From Sphingomonas sp. Root720 (GTDB lineage Bacteria > Pseudomonadota > Alphaproteobacteria > Sphingomonadales > Sphingomonadaceae), in the NCBI RefSeq assembly GCF_001428605.1, contig NZ_LMID01000011.1, positions 62,001 to 126,000 of the forward strand: DNA of 64,000 nucleotides, given 5' to 3'. How positions within the stretch are numbered: the stretch's first letter is position 1; each line of letters begins with the position of its first letter. The notes under the pieces are model-generated. The model was not told the origin of the DNA, made no database searches, and saw only the letters and a list, made by a program, of their open reading frames with translations. The translations under genes and the position numbers were made by a program. Shown here in pieces: positions 1 through 9,968 of the stretch.

Positions 1-570
1 CGTGCGCAGCTCATGGCTGACCGTCGAGACGAACTGCTGCTTGAGGCGGACGATGTCCTGGAGGGCCTTCTGCGCCCGTTGCGCATCCGCCTCCGCCATG
101 CTGCTGAAACCGACCGCGATCGGCCCGACCAGCAGATGGGCGACGAGCATGTCCTCCTCGGAAAAGGCAGCCACCCCGGACGCGTGATATTTCAGGACGC
201 CGACCGTCTGGCCATTATGCGGGATCGGAACGACGATCATCGAGCGCAGCCCCACCCGCCGGCAGGCGAGGCGGTTGACGCGAGAGTCCTGCTCAGAATC
301 GTCGCACCGGAGCGGCTGGCCGGTCAGGATGCTCATCCCCGACAGGCTGGCATTGAGCGGCAGGCGCAGCCCGACGAGTCCGGCGGAGGCGCCGCTGGCG
401 GCGGCATAATAGAGCTGATCGCCATCGCGCAGTTCAATGACCACGCCATTGGCCTGCGGCATGACCGACCGCTCGTTGGTTACCGCCTCCAGTGCGGGCT
501 GAAGGCCGCCGCCCCTGCTCGCGATCGCCTGCTGGATCGCTATCAATCCCCGGAAACGCTCAAGGTCCAT
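1..570 (-). CDS. GAF-domain sensor histidine kinase, N-terminal part (runs off the window)
   Basis: The visible 190 residues form an N-terminal GAF domain (about residues 15-150) followed by the start of a HisKA dimerisation helix ending in the phospho-acceptor box VSTVSHELRT at the window edge. The ATP-binding domain lies outside. No signal peptide or membrane helix is visible, so it is likely a soluble sensor kinase whose GAF domain binds an unknown ligand. The ATG at 570 is the only usable start in frame; a GGAGG lies about 20 bases upstream, which is far for a ribosome binding site, so the start is uncertain. It lies downstream of eno on the same strand, separated by 114 bases. The partner response regulator is not visible. 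Confidence 0.85.
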   Translation of the reverse strand, partial: MDLERFRGLIAIQQAIASRGGGLQPALEAVTNERSVMPQANGVVIELRDGDQLYYAAASGASAGLVGLRLPLNASLSGMSILTGQPLRCDDSEQDSRVNRLACRRVGLRSMIVVPIPHNGQTVGVLKYHASGVAAFSEEDMLVAHLLVGPIAVGFSSMAEADAQRAQKALQDIVRLKQQFVSTVSHELRT

Positions 571-638
571 CCACGACGCCCCATACCGCCGATCCTCCCC
601 AAAGACACCGGCGGCACGAGGGTAGACCAGGCGCGGAC

Positions 639-658
639 CGATCACAAACCCGTGATCG
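639..658. repeat. Perfect inverted repeat between eno and the kinase gene
   Basis: CGATCAC and GTGATCG are separated by six bases in the 114-base gap between the eno stop and the kinase start. No T-run follows on the minus strand, so it is not an obvious intrinsic terminator. It could be an operator for the kinase gene or a processing hairpin. Confidence 0.4.
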
Positions 659-684
659 CCCCTACCTGGCTTTTGTCATAAGTC

Positions 685-2010
<1,326 letters not shown>

Positions 2011-2064
2011 CTATCCGCGTGATCCACGTTAGGCAAATATTGAAGTCGTTTCGGGTCTGGTAAA

Positions 2065-2089
2065 GGAACGCTATCCGCCCCATTTGGTT
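2065..2089 (+). promoter_or_regulatory. EcfG-like (general stress response) promoter upstream of the yqjD-like gene
   Basis: GGAAC at 2065-2069 and GGTT at 2086-2089 are 16 bases apart, one mismatch from the alphaproteobacterial stress sigma consensus GGAAC-N16/17-cGTT. The implied transcription start near 2096 rules out the upstream TTG at 2084 as start codon and supports the ATG at 2123. The match is seen; the regulation is inferred. Confidence 0.5.
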
Positions 2090-2122
2090 GATAAGCTGGC
2101 CTCTTTGATGGAGACGATCGAC

Positions 2123-2725
2123 ATGGCGACCGAGAATCAGGACAGCGGTGCAGGCGCTGGCAGCGCGTTCGAGAGCGCCCGCAAGGCGTTCGGCGAAACC
2201 GCCGCCAGTTTCACCGGACAGGCGGAATCCAGGGTCCGCGATTATACCGAGCAGGGCAAGGATCGCGCGGTCGAGGCGCTCGACAACGTCGCCGGGCTGG
2301 TCGGCGACGCTGCGGCGCAGGTCAGCGAGAAGCTGGGCGACCAATATGGCGGCTATATCCAGCAGGCCGCCGACGCCGTCAGCGGCCTGGCGACGACCCT
2401 GCGCGACAAGGATGCCGACGAGTTGATCGACGATGCGCGCAACGTGGTCCGCTCATCTCCCACGGTGGCGATCGCGGCGGCGGCGGCGGTGGGCTTCCTG
2501 CTCGCGCGAGTCGTGAAATCGGGACTGACGCCGAAGAGCGCGGCCGGTCTGGCCGAAACGCCGGTCGCCGCGCCGCGCGCGCGCAAGCCCGCGGCCAAGG
2601 CGCCTGCAAAGACCGCCACGCGTGCCAAGACTGCAGCCAAGCCGAAGGCGCCCGCGGCGCCGCTGGCCGATACCCCGATCGCCGATAGCCCGGCGATGCC
2701 CGACGGCACGCCGTCCGCAGTCTGA
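2123..2725 (+). CDS. YqjD/ElaB-like (DUF883-type) membrane-anchored protein
   Basis: A 200-residue protein with an amphipathic, helix-forming N-terminal half rich in Ala, Asp and Gln, a helix-breaking RSSPTVAIAAAAAVGFLLAR segment at about residues 112-132 that resembles the C-terminal membrane anchor of DUF883 (ElaB/YqjD) proteins, and then an extra Ala/Pro/Lys tail of some 60 residues. In enterobacteria such proteins are stress-induced, inner-membrane anchored and ribosome associated. The ATG at 2123 has GGAG nine bases upstream. The yqjE-like gene follows after three bases, the same order as enterobacterial yqjD-yqjE, which strengthens the assignment. The low-complexity tail is unusual for the family. 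Confidence 0.75.
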   Translation: MATENQDSGAGAGSAFESARKAFGETAASFTGQAESRVRDYTEQGKDRAVEALDNVAGLVGDAAAQVSEKLGDQYGGYIQQAADAVSGLATTLRDKDADELIDDARNVVRSSPTVAIAAAAAVGFLLARVVKSGLTPKSAAGLAETPVAAPRARKPAAKAPAKTATRAKTAAKPKAPAAPLADTPIADSPAMPDGTPSAV

Positions 2726-2728
2726 TCC

Positions 2729-3472
2729 TTGGAAGCGGGGAACCCAGTCGGACAGGAGACGCTCGGCGCGTTGCTGGCGCGGCTGGTCGAGGACGGCCGC
2801 ACGCTGGCCAAGGCCGAGCTCGCCCTGTTCCGGACCGACTTCTATCGCCGCATCGGCCGCGCGCGCACCGGCGTGCTGCTGTGCCTGATCGGCGCCATCA
2901 TGGGACAGGCGGCGGCGGTGACCTTCCTAGTCACATTGTCTTTCGTTCTGACACCGTGGATCGGCCGGCTGGGCGGAGCGGCGGTTTCGGTCCTGCTCGG
3001 CATCGGCTTGGCCGTGTTGCTGATCAGGATCGGGGTTCGAAAGCTGATGCTGGTCGTCGAGGACCCCGACGATGACGATGACGCACCGGGTCTCGGCGCC
3101 CGTCGGGATGCCAGCCCGATCGACGACCTGTTCGAACGGGTCCGGCAACGGTCGCAGGATGCGCGCAACCAGCTGGTAGAGACCGTTGGCGAGGCACAGG
3201 CGCGGCTGCATCCGCAAGCGCTGATAGCCGATCTGGCCGAGATCGTGGTCGATCAGGCCCAGGAGATGAGCCATAAGCTGGTCGATGCGGTACGCCGCCG
3301 TCCCGGCCGGACCGCGCTGGCGGCCGCCGCGCTGGCGATGCTGGTGCTCCGCCCGCCACTGTATCGGATCGCCAAGGGTATCGCCCGTGCAACCCGCGGC
3401 CGGCCCACGAGTTTCAGCAGCAACCGGCGGCGAGAGTCGTCGTCTCGCGAGGATGAGGAGACGAGCGCGTGA
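2729..3472 (+). CDS. YqjE-like phage-holin-family (PF07332) membrane protein
   Basis: A 247-residue protein. Residues 1-45 form a soluble helix with the typical LLARLVEDGRTLAKAELALF pattern, then two membrane helices (about 48-72 and 80-103), an acidic DDDDD loop, a long helical region and a third hydrophobic stretch near residue 210. The YqjE family normally ends soon after the second membrane helix, so the C-terminal half is an extension. The TTG start sits three bases after the previous stop with no clear ribosome site, suggesting coupling to the yqjD-like gene. Function of the family is unknown; a role in envelope stress is inferred from context. Confidence 0.75.
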   Translation: MEAGNPVGQETLGALLARLVEDGRTLAKAELALFRTDFYRRIGRARTGVLLCLIGAIMGQAAAVTFLVTLSFVLTPWIGRLGGAAVSVLLGIGLAVLLIRIGVRKLMLVVEDPDDDDDAPGLGARRDASPIDDLFERVRQRSQDARNQLVETVGEAQARLHPQALIADLAEIVVDQAQEMSHKLVDAVRRRPGRTALAAAALAMLVLRPPLYRIAKGIARATRGRPTSFSSNRRRESSSREDEETSA

Positions 3473-3900
3473 CCATCAAGAGCAAGGCCGGCGCGGCCGG
3501 CGCCGAAATCAAGCAGCGCGCGACCCGCGCAGGCGACTTCGCCAGTGAGACGATCAGGACCGGCGGCGAGGCCGCGCGTACCGCGGGCCGCAGGGCGGTC
3601 GAGGGCGTGGAGAGTTTCCCGGTGGCGGCGCTGCTCGGCGGCCTGGCGGTCGGCGTGGCGATCGGCGCTCTCCTGCCGCGCACCCGGCAGGAGGAGGAGT
3701 TGCTCGGCACAATCGGCGGCACGATCAACGACCGCGCCAAGGACGCGGTCAATGCCGCTCGCGACGCCGGGCAGGCCAAACTCGACGAACTCGGCATCAG
3801 CACCGACGCCGCGGGCAAGCAGGTCGGCCGACTGATCGACTCGCTCGCCCAGGTTGCGGAAAGCGCCGGCAGCGCGGCGGTGGACTCGGTTCGCCACTGA
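3469..3900 (+). CDS. Small Ala/Gly-rich protein with one membrane helix, third gene of the yqjD/E cluster
   Basis: A 143-residue protein whose GTG start overlaps the previous stop (GTGA), so it is probably translationally coupled. It has a charged helical N terminus, one hydrophobic segment VAALLGGLAVGVAIGALL at about residues 52-69, and a C-terminal helical region rich in Ala and Asp. The layout resembles DUF883-type proteins and may be a diverged paralogue of the first gene in the cluster. I do not recognise a named family with certainty. Confidence 0.7.
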   Translation: MTIKSKAGAAGAEIKQRATRAGDFASETIRTGGEAARTAGRRAVEGVESFPVAALLGGLAVGVAIGALLPRTRQEEELLGTIGGTINDRAKDAVNAARDAGQAKLDELGISTDAAGKQVGRLIDSLAQVAESAGSAAVDSVRH

Positions 3901-3908
3901 CCGCTTTC

Positions 3909-3934
3909 GGAACCGTCACGGTTCAATCAGGGTT
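3909..3934 (+). promoter_or_regulatory. EcfG-like promoter upstream of mlaC-like gene, overlapping a dyad
   Basis: GGAAC at 3909-3913 is followed 17 bases later by GGTT at 3931-3934, the same near-consensus pattern as upstream of the yqjD-like gene. GAACCG-TCA-CGGTTC inside the element is a perfect dyad, so a regulator or hairpin is an alternative reading. Confidence 0.4.
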
Positions 3935-4001
3935 CATCGCCCGCCAGCTATTCCACCAGCAAGAGCGTGCCCCGACGCGCGCGATGGAGAAGAAGATTAT
4001 A

Positions 4002-4598
4002 ATGAACAGGTTCACCAAGCTTACCGCCGCCCTGATGCTCGTCGGCACGAGCGCCGCCGTGCCTCTCGCGTCCGTCCAGGCGGCGGTCGTCGCCAATCAG
4101 GATGCAGCGACCTTCATCTCGTCGCTCGGCGCCGAATCCTTCGCGGTCTTGAAGACCGGCAACAAGGCCGTGGTCCGCACCAAGTTCCGCGAATTGCTAT
4201 CGCAGCATTTCGCGATCGACGCGATCGGCGAGCGGCTGATCCGGCGCTGGAGCAGCCAGATCACCCCGGCACAGAAAGCCTCCTACAAGGCCGCCATCCC
4301 GAATTTCATCATCGGCACCTATTCGGACAATCTCTACGATTATGCCAACGCCTCGATGAAGGTGGTCCGCACGGCGCCCGCGGGCAGCGGCTTCAATGTC
4401 GTAACCCAGGTGCAGAAGCCCGGTGCGCAGCCTATCAACGCAGTCTGGTCGGTCGCCAAGGTCGGCGGCGGCTTCAAGGTCACCAACCTGACCGTCGCGA
4501 ACATCAACCTCGCGGTGACCCAGGGCCAGGATTTCGACGCGATCATCCAGCGCAAGGGGATCGACGGCCTGATCGCGATGATGAAAGCGCGCGGCTGA
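4002..4598 (+). CDS. mlaC: MlaC-family (Tol_Tol_Ttg2) periplasmic phospholipid-binding protein
   Basis: A 198-residue secreted protein: signal peptide at residues 1-28 ending near VQAA, then the MlaC fold with the family pattern of a TKFRELLSQHFAID stretch, the RRWSSQITPAQKASY segment and the C-terminal MKARG. MlaC shuttles phospholipids between the outer membrane MlaA complex and the inner membrane MlaFEDB transporter. The ATG at 4002 is preferred over the one at 3984 because GGAGAAG lies a suitable distance upstream. The rest of the mla operon is not adjacent, so this is a solitary copy placed after a stress-type membrane gene cluster. Confidence 0.85.
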   Translation: MNRFTKLTAALMLVGTSAAVPLASVQAAVVANQDAATFISSLGAESFAVLKTGNKAVVRTKFRELLSQHFAIDAIGERLIRRWSSQITPAQKASYKAAIPNFIIGTYSDNLYDYANASMKVVRTAPAGSGFNVVTQVQKPGAQPINAVWSVAKVGGGFKVTNLTVANINLAVTQGQDFDAIIQRKGIDGLIAMMKARG

Positions 4599-4754
4599 TC
4601 TTCCCGATGGTTCGCCGCCGGGGCCGATGGTACCGGCGGCGGTCGTCACCGATTGCAAAAAGAGTTGAAGGCGGTTCGGGGCTATCCCGAATCGCCTATT
4701 TTCATCAGGAGAGGTGCGAGGTTTCGTCATGAGGACGATCAACGGAGTATTCGC

Positions 4755-4970
4755 ATGAGCAAGATCCACTTGGTGTTCGGCGGCCGCGTCAAGGATCCGC
4801 GGGGCCTCGATTTCGAGGATCTCAACCAGATCGACGTCGTAGGCTTCTATGAGGATTATAAAAGCGCCGAGAAGGCGTGGCGTGGCGCGGCGCAACGAAC
4901 GGTCGACGATGCCGAGATGAAATATGTCGTCGTACATCTCCACAAGCTGCTCGAGCCGGAGTTGGGCTGA
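4755..4970 (+). CDS. DUF4170 domain-containing protein
   Basis: A 71-residue protein with the DUF4170 pattern: IHLVFGGRVKDPRGLDFEDL, then DVVGFYEDYKSAEKAWRGAA and a C-terminal KYVVVHLHKLLEP. The family is small, soluble and found mainly in alphaproteobacteria; its function is unknown. The ATG at 4755 is preceded by GGAG seven bases upstream. A repeat element begins 14 bases after the stop. Confidence 0.85.
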   Translation: MSKIHLVFGGRVKDPRGLDFEDLNQIDVVGFYEDYKSAEKAWRGAAQRTVDDAEMKYVVVHLHKLLEPELG

Positions 4971-4983
4971 GCGCGGCAAACCC

Positions 4984-5066
4984 GTCATCCCGGCGAAAGC
5001 CGGGATCTCCGTACTTCCCCTTCGCTCGTGAGCGGCGGAATAGAGAGTCCGGCTTTCGCCGGAACG
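4984..5066. repeat. REPIN-like intergenic repeat, copy 1
   Basis: The left arm GTCATCCCGGCGAAAGCCGG is a palindrome continuing into GATCTC; the right arm GAGAGTCCGGC continues into TTTCGCCGGAA. The two palindromic arms face each other about 35 bases apart. A second copy at 48674-48755 shares the same ends. It lies between two convergent genes. Confidence 0.8.
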
Positions 5067-5072
5067 GTGCCT

Positions 5073-5696
5073 TCAGTCCCGCCTGCGCATTCCCAGCAGC
5101 GGCCGCGTCAACAACAGCCCGGCCAGGAAACCGCCAACATGCGCGCCGGTCGCGATCGCCATGCCCATGTCGGCGAAGGCCAGTCCCATCAGGAACTGCA
5201 CGCCGATCCAGGCGGCCGCGAGCCACAGGACATTGACCGCGGCGCCGATCGTGGGATGGCCGGCGAAGCCGCGCGGTCGGCCGAACAGCAGCGCATAGGC
5301 TGCGAAAAGCGCCGAGATCGCGCCGCTCGCTCCGATCATCGGGGTTCCGTCGGCCGGATTGGCCAGGAATTGCACTCCCGCGGCCGCATAGGCGCCGACG
5401 ACATAGAGGATCGCCAGTGCGACCGGGCCGATCGCCGTTTCCACCATGCGACCGCAGAATAGCAGCATCACCATGTTGAAGCCGAGATGAAGGATTCCGC
5501 CATGAAGCAGGGTCGCGGTCAGCGGGGTTATCCAGACCGGCACTGCACCAGGCAGGTCGAGGCCGATCAGCCGCGCGGGAATGAAGCCGCCGAGCAGATC
5601 CGCGGCATTGCTCCATCCCAGCACGACGAGCAGCAGATAGACCGCCGTCGTGCCGATGGCGATGGCATTGGTGCAGCGACTGGACGGCAATCGCAT
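5073..5696 (-). CDS. Rhomboid-family intramembrane serine protease
   Basis: A 207-residue polytopic membrane protein with about six helices. The catalytic Ser is S124 in the IGASGAISALF motif and the partner His is H186 in GAHVGGF; the L1 region and a helix with ILHLGFNM (residues 68-75) match rhomboids. Rhomboids cleave substrates within the membrane; the substrate here cannot be told. It is the last gene of the minus-strand carA-rraB-carB-greA run, 17 bases after greA. Confidence 0.9.
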   Translation of the reverse strand: MRLPSSRCTNAIAIGTTAVYLLLVVLGWSNAADLLGGFIPARLIGLDLPGAVPVWITPLTATLLHGGILHLGFNMVMLLFCGRMVETAIGPVALAILYVVGAYAAAGVQFLANPADGTPMIGASGAISALFAAYALLFGRPRGFAGHPTIGAAVNVLWLAAAWIGVQFLMGLAFADMGMAIATGAHVGGFLAGLLLTRPLLGMRRRD

Positions 5697-5713
5697 CGGC
5701 GGCGCGGAAGCGC

Positions 5714-6190
5714 TCAGATGAACTCGATCTTGGCGACGACGTAGAAACGGTCGCCCGACGGCACCGTCACCTCGACATCGTCGTCGACCTTCTTGCCGAT
5801 CAGCGCGCGGCCGAGCGGCGAATTGTAGGAGATCTTCCCGGTCTTGGCGTCCGCCTCGGTCTGGCCGACGATCTGGTACTTGACCGGCTTCTCGTCGTCG
5901 TCGAGCAGAGTGACGGTCGCGCCGAATACGATCTTGTCGCCGGACAACATGCTCGGGTCGATCACCTGGGCACGGCTCAGCCGGTCCTCGATATCGGCGA
6001 TCGACGCCTCGATCTGGCCCTGGCGTTCCTTGGCGGCGTGATATTCGGCGTTTTCCGAAAGATCGCCATGGGCGCGGGCTTCCTCGATCGCGTCGATGAT
6101 CAGCGGCCGTTCGGCTTTGAGGCGTGCGAGCTCCTGAGTGAGCATCTTCTGCCCCTCCGCCAGCATCGGCATCTTCTCAATGCTCGCCAT
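5714..6190 (-). CDS. greA: Transcription elongation factor GreA
   Basis: A 158-residue protein of standard GreA length. The N-terminal coiled coil carries the tip motif [15 protein letters not shown], whose acidic residues enter the RNA polymerase secondary channel to stimulate cleavage of backtracked RNA; the C-terminal FKBP-like domain includes [19 protein letters not shown] GreB homologue is at 49576-50067. It lies 83 bases downstream of carB on the same strand, a common alphaproteobacterial order. Confidence 0.97.
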   Translation of the reverse strand: MASIEKMPMLAEGQKMLTQELARLKAERPLIIDAIEEARAHGDLSENAEYHAAKERQGQIEASIADIEDRLSRAQVIDPSMLSGDKIVFGATVTLLDDDEKPVKYQIVGQTEADAKTGKISYNSPLGRALIGKKVDDDVEVTVPSGDRFYVVAKIEFI

Positions 6191-6273
6191 CGTTCAACAA
6201 CCCCTTCGTCAAAACCCCGATACCCGGACGACCCCGGCCGGGCCGCCCGCCCTGAACTCCTGCAAAATGGGGA

Positions 6274-9200
6274 TCAGGTCTGAGACATCGAATAATAGGA
6301 TTGAAGTGCTCGCACTTCAAGCTTCCGCTCCCGCAAAGCTCCGATCGCCTGCGCCGCGGCCACGCTGGCCGCCGCCGTGGTGAAATAGGGGATGCGGCCG
6401 TAGAGCGCCGACGTCCGGATCGCCTTCGAATCCAGCAGCGACTGCCAGCCCTCGGTGGTGTTGAAGATCAGGTCGACGTCGCCGTCGACCAGCCGGTCGA
6501 CGATGTTCGGGCGCCCCTCGCGCTTCTTGAGGACGGTTTCGACCTCCAGCCCCTGCGCGCGAAGGAAAGCCGCCGTGCCGCTGGTGGCAAGGATGGTGAA
6601 GTCCATTGCGATCAGCTGTTGCACGGCCGGCAGGATATGGCCCTTGTCGCCCTCCTTGACCGAGACGAAGGCAGTGCCGCCGAGCGGCAGCTTCGTCCCC
6701 GCGCCAAGTTGCGCCTTGGCGAAGGCGGTGGCGAAATCGCTGTCGATGCCCATCACTTCGCCGGTGGACTTCATCTCCGGGCTAAGCACCGGATCGACGC
6801 CGGGGAAGCGGGCAAAGGGGAAGACCGCTTCCTTGACCGCGATATAGTCGATGTCGAGTCGGATGCGCGGCAGCGCCTTGAGCTTCTCGCCCGCCATCAC
6901 CCGCGCGGCGATCTTGGCGATCGGCTGGCCGATCGCCTTGGCGACGAAGGGCACCGTGCGGCTGGCGCGCGGATTGACTTCGATCAGATAGACCGTGCCG
7001 TCCTTGACCGCATATTGGACGTTCATCAGGCCACGCACCTTGAGCGCGCGGGCCAGCGCGTCGGTCTGCCGCTCGATCTCGCGGATGATGTCCTCAGGCA
7101 GGTTGTAGGGCGGCAGCGTGCAGGCGCTGTCGCCCGAATGGACGCCAGCTTCCTCGATATGCTGGAGCACGCCCGCGACCACCACGTCGTCGCCGTCGCA
7201 GATCGCGTCGACATCGACCTCGATCGCGTCGCGCAGATACTGATCGATCAAAACTGGCGAATCACCAGATACTTGCACGGCAGTGCTGATATATTGCTCG
7301 AGCTGAGCCGGATCCTCGACGATCTCCATGGCGCGTCCGCCCAGCACATAGGAGGGACGCATCAGGACAGGATAGCCGACCCGTTCGGCTACGATCAGCG
7401 CCTCCTCGCGGCTCCGTGCGATCCCGTTGCGCGGCTGGCTGAGGCCGAGCTTGGCGACGAGGTCGGCGAAGCGCTCGCGATCCTCGGCGAGGTCGATGGC
7501 GTCGGGCGACGTGCCGAGGATCGGGATCCCGGCATCCTCGAGTTCCTGGGCGAGTTTGAGAGGGGTCTGGCCGCCGAACTGGACGATCACACCCTTCAGC
7601 GTACCGTTCGACTGTTCGACATGGAGGATCTCCAGCACGTCCTCGGCGGTCAGCGGCTCGAAATAGAGCCGGTCGGACGTGTCGTAGTCGGTCGACACCG
7701 TCTCCGGGTTGCAGTTGACCATGATCGTCTCATAGCCCGCGTCGGCCAGCGCGAAACAGGCGTGGCAACAGCAATAGTCGAACTCGATCCCCTGCCCGAT
7801 CCGGTTCGGGCCGCCGCCGAGGATAACGATCTTCTCGCGGTCGGTGGGATTGCTCTCGCACTCGGGCTCGCCGAAGCTCGGCGCCTCGTAGGTCGAGTAC
7901 ATATAGGGCGTCTTCGCCTCGAACTCGGCCGCGCAGGTGTCGATCCGCTTGAACACCGGCCGGACACCCAGCCTGTGGCGGAGCGCGCGCACCTCCTTCT
8001 CGGTGATGCCGCCGGTCATCGCCTTGGCGGCGTCATGCACGATGCCCGATCCGCGCGCCTGTTCGCGCGCCATGCCGGCGAGATTGGCCGACTGCAGCGC
8101 CAGCCAGGCGAGCCGCTTGTCGGAAAAGCCCATCGCCTTCAGCCGGCGCATGCCCGCCGCGTCCTGCGGCAGGCCGTCGCGGCACACCCGCTCCTCGGCG
8201 GCGACGATCTCGGCAAGACGCTCGATGAACCACGGCTCATATTTGGAGATGCGGTGGATGTCGTCGACCGAGAATCCCTCGCGCAGCGCCTGGGCGGCGA
8301 CCAGCAGCCGATCGGGGGTCGGACGCGCCAGTTCCTCCTCGATCATCGAGCGCGAGGCGCCCCTCAGGGCGTCGACAACGTTGAAGCCGGCAAGACCGGT
8401 CTCAAGGCCGCGCAGCGCCTTCTGCATCGATTCGTGGATGTTGCGGCCGATCGCCATCGTCTCGCCGACCGACTTCATCGCGGTCGACAGCAGCGGCTCG
8501 GATCCCTTGAATTTCTCGAAGGCGAAGCGCGGGATCTTGGTGACGACATAATCGATCGTCGGCTCGAACGAGGCCGGCGTCGCGCCGGTGATGTCGTTCA
8601 TGATCTCGTCGAGCGTATAGCCGACCGCGAGCTTGGCGGCGACCTTGGCGATCGGGAAGCCGGTCGCCTTCGACGCCAATGCCGAGGAGCGCGACACGCG
8701 CGGGTTCATTTCGATCACGACCAGGCGGCCGTCGGCCGGATTGACCGCGAACTGAACGTTCGAGCCGCCGGTTTCCACGCCGATCTCGCGCAGCACCGCG
8801 ATGCTCGCGTTGCGCATGATCTGATATTCCTTGTCGGTCAGCGTCAGCGCCGGCGCGACGGTGATGGAATCCCCGGTATGGACCCCCATCGGATCGACAT
8901 TCTCGATCGAGCAGATGATGATGCAGTTGTCGTTGCGATCCCGCACGACCTCCATCTCATATTCCTTCCAGCCGAGCACCGATTCTTCGATCAGCACCTC
9001 GGTGGTCGGCGAGGCATCGAGCCCGCCGGTCACGATCTTGAGGAATTCGTCCTTGTTGTAGGCGATGCCGCCACCGGTGCCGCCCATCGTGAAGCTCGGC
9101 CGGATGATCGCCGGCAGGCCGACATAATCGAGCGCGCGCAGCGCCTCGTCGAGGGTGTGCGCGACCTCCGAGCGCGGGCTTTCCAGGCCGATCTTGTCCA

Positions 9201-9606
9201 TCGCCTGGCGGAACTTCATCCGGTCCTCGGCCTTGTCGATCGCCTCGGCGTCGGCGCCGATCATCTGGCAATTATATTTTTCGAGGGTCCCGTCGTTGAA
9301 CAGGGCGAGCGCAGTGTTGAGCGCGGTCTGCCCGCCCATCGTCGGCAGGACGGCATCGGGACGCTCCTTCTCGATGATCTTGGCGACGATCTCGGGGGTG
9401 ATCGGCTCGACATAAGTGGCGTCCGCCATGTCCGGATCGGTCATGATCGTCGCGGGGTTCGAGTTGACGAGGATGATGCGATAGCCTTCCTCGCGCAGCG
9501 CCTTGCAGGCCTGCGTCCCCGAATAATCGAACTCGCACGCCTGCCCGATCACGATCGGCCCGGCGCCGATGATGAGGATGGAGGAGATGTCGGTGCGTTT
9601 GGGCAT
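6274..9606 (-). CDS. carB: Carbamoyl-phosphate synthase large subunit
   Basis: A 1110-residue protein with two homologous ATP-grasp halves ([20 protein letters not shown] at the start of the first, [20 protein letters not shown] in the second) and a C-terminal MGS-like allosteric domain ending in [18 protein letters not shown]. It makes carbamoyl phosphate from bicarbonate, ATP and the ammonia channelled from CarA, for pyrimidines and arginine. The start is the ATG at 9606 because the family begins MPKRTDI and this ATG overlaps the stop of rraB (TAATG), implying coupled translation. Confidence 0.98.
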   Translation of the reverse strand: MPKRTDISSILIIGAGPIVIGQACEFDYSGTQACKALREEGYRIILVNSNPATIMTDPDMADATYVEPITPEIVAKIIEKERPDAVLPTMGGQTALNTALALFNDGTLEKYNCQMIGADAEAIDKAEDRMKFRQAMDKIGLESPRSEVAHTLDEALRALDYVGLPAIIRPSFTMGGTGGGIAYNKDEFLKIVTGGLDASPTTEVLIEESVLGWKEYEMEVVRDRNDNCIIICSIENVDPMGVHTGDSITVAPALTLTDKEYQIMRNASIAVLREIGVETGGSNVQFAVNPADGRLVVIEMNPRVSRSSALASKATGFPIAKVAAKLAVGYTLDEIMNDITGATPASFEPTIDYVVTKIPRFAFEKFKGSEPLLSTAMKSVGETMAIGRNIHESMQKALRGLETGLAGFNVVDALRGASRSMIEEELARPTPDRLLVAAQALREGFSVDDIHRISKYEPWFIERLAEIVAAEERVCRDGLPQDAAGMRRLKAMGFSDKRLAWLALQSANLAGMAREQARGSGIVHDAAKAMTGGITEKEVRALRHRLGVRPVFKRIDTCAAEFEAKTPYMYSTYEAPSFGEPECESNPTDREKIVILGGGPNRIGQGIEFDYCCCHACFALADAGYETIMVNCNPETVSTDYDTSDRLYFEPLTAEDVLEILHVEQSNGTLKGVIVQFGGQTPLKLAQELEDAGIPILGTSPDAIDLAEDRERFADLVAKLGLSQPRNGIARSREEALIVAERVGYPVLMRPSYVLGGRAMEIVEDPAQLEQYISTAVQVSGDSPVLIDQYLRDAIEVDVDAICDGDDVVVAGVLQHIEEAGVHSGDSACTLPPYNLPEDIIREIERQTDALARALKVRGLMNVQYAVKDGTVYLIEVNPRASRTVPFVAKAIGQPIAKIAARVMAGEKLKALPRIRLDIDYIAVKEAVFPFARFPGVDPVLSPEMKSTGEVMGIDSDFATAFAKAQLGAGTKLPLGGTAFVSVKEGDKGHILPAVQQLIAMDFTILATSGTAAFLRAQGLEVETVLKKREGRPNIVDRLVDGDVDLIFNTTEGWQSLLDSKAIRTSALYGRIPYFTTAAASVAAAQAIGALRERKLEVRALQSYYSMSQT

Positions 9607-9968
9607 TATTCGGTTATTCCATCCTGTGCGACGCACCCCCAACCATCATATTCGACGCCGAAGTCGGCCTCGATCTGCAAGCAGGTGACGGTAAGGGCTT
9701 TGATTGATTCCGGATCGGCGCGCTGTTCCCGTACCAGAAAGAGGCAGGGCTCGCCGTCTTCGTTTTCCTCCATGTCGAGAAAGTCGAAGCCGAGCTCCTC
9801 GGCGGCGTCGCTCAGGCGCTCCAGCGCCTCCGCGCTGCCGCGAAAGCTCACGTCCACAGCGCGCTCGATCTCGGGACGATCGCCATTCTCGACGAGGTTC
9901 GCCAGGACCTCCTGATCGGCCTGCCACTCTTCCTCGAGCCGACGGGGATCGACGGCGCCCTTGGTCAC
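9606..9968 (-). CDS. rraB: Ribonuclease E inhibitor RraB family protein
   Basis: A 120-residue acidic protein matching RraB (PF06877): an N-terminal [20 protein letters not shown] helix, a central [15 protein letters not shown] loop and the hallmark FGVEYDGWG near the C terminus. In E. coli RraB binds RNase E and alters degradosome composition. It starts at GTG 9968, overlapping the carA stop (GTGA), and ends overlapping the carB start (TAATG), so it is fully embedded in a carA-rraB-carB operon. Its role between the two carbamoyl-phosphate synthase genes is unknown. Confidence 0.88.
   Translation of the reverse strand: MTKGAVDPRRLEEEWQADQEVLANLVENGDRPEIERAVDVSFRGSAEALERLSDAAEELGFDFLDMEENEDGEPCLFLVREQRADPESIKALTVTCLQIEADFGVEYDGWGCVAQDGITE

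Noticed and set aside
6301-9915. A 1204-codon open frame on the plus strand opposite carB and rraB
   Set aside because: It mirrors GC-rich codons of the genuine minus-strand genes; its product is Arg/Asp/His/Leu-rich with no recognisable domain.
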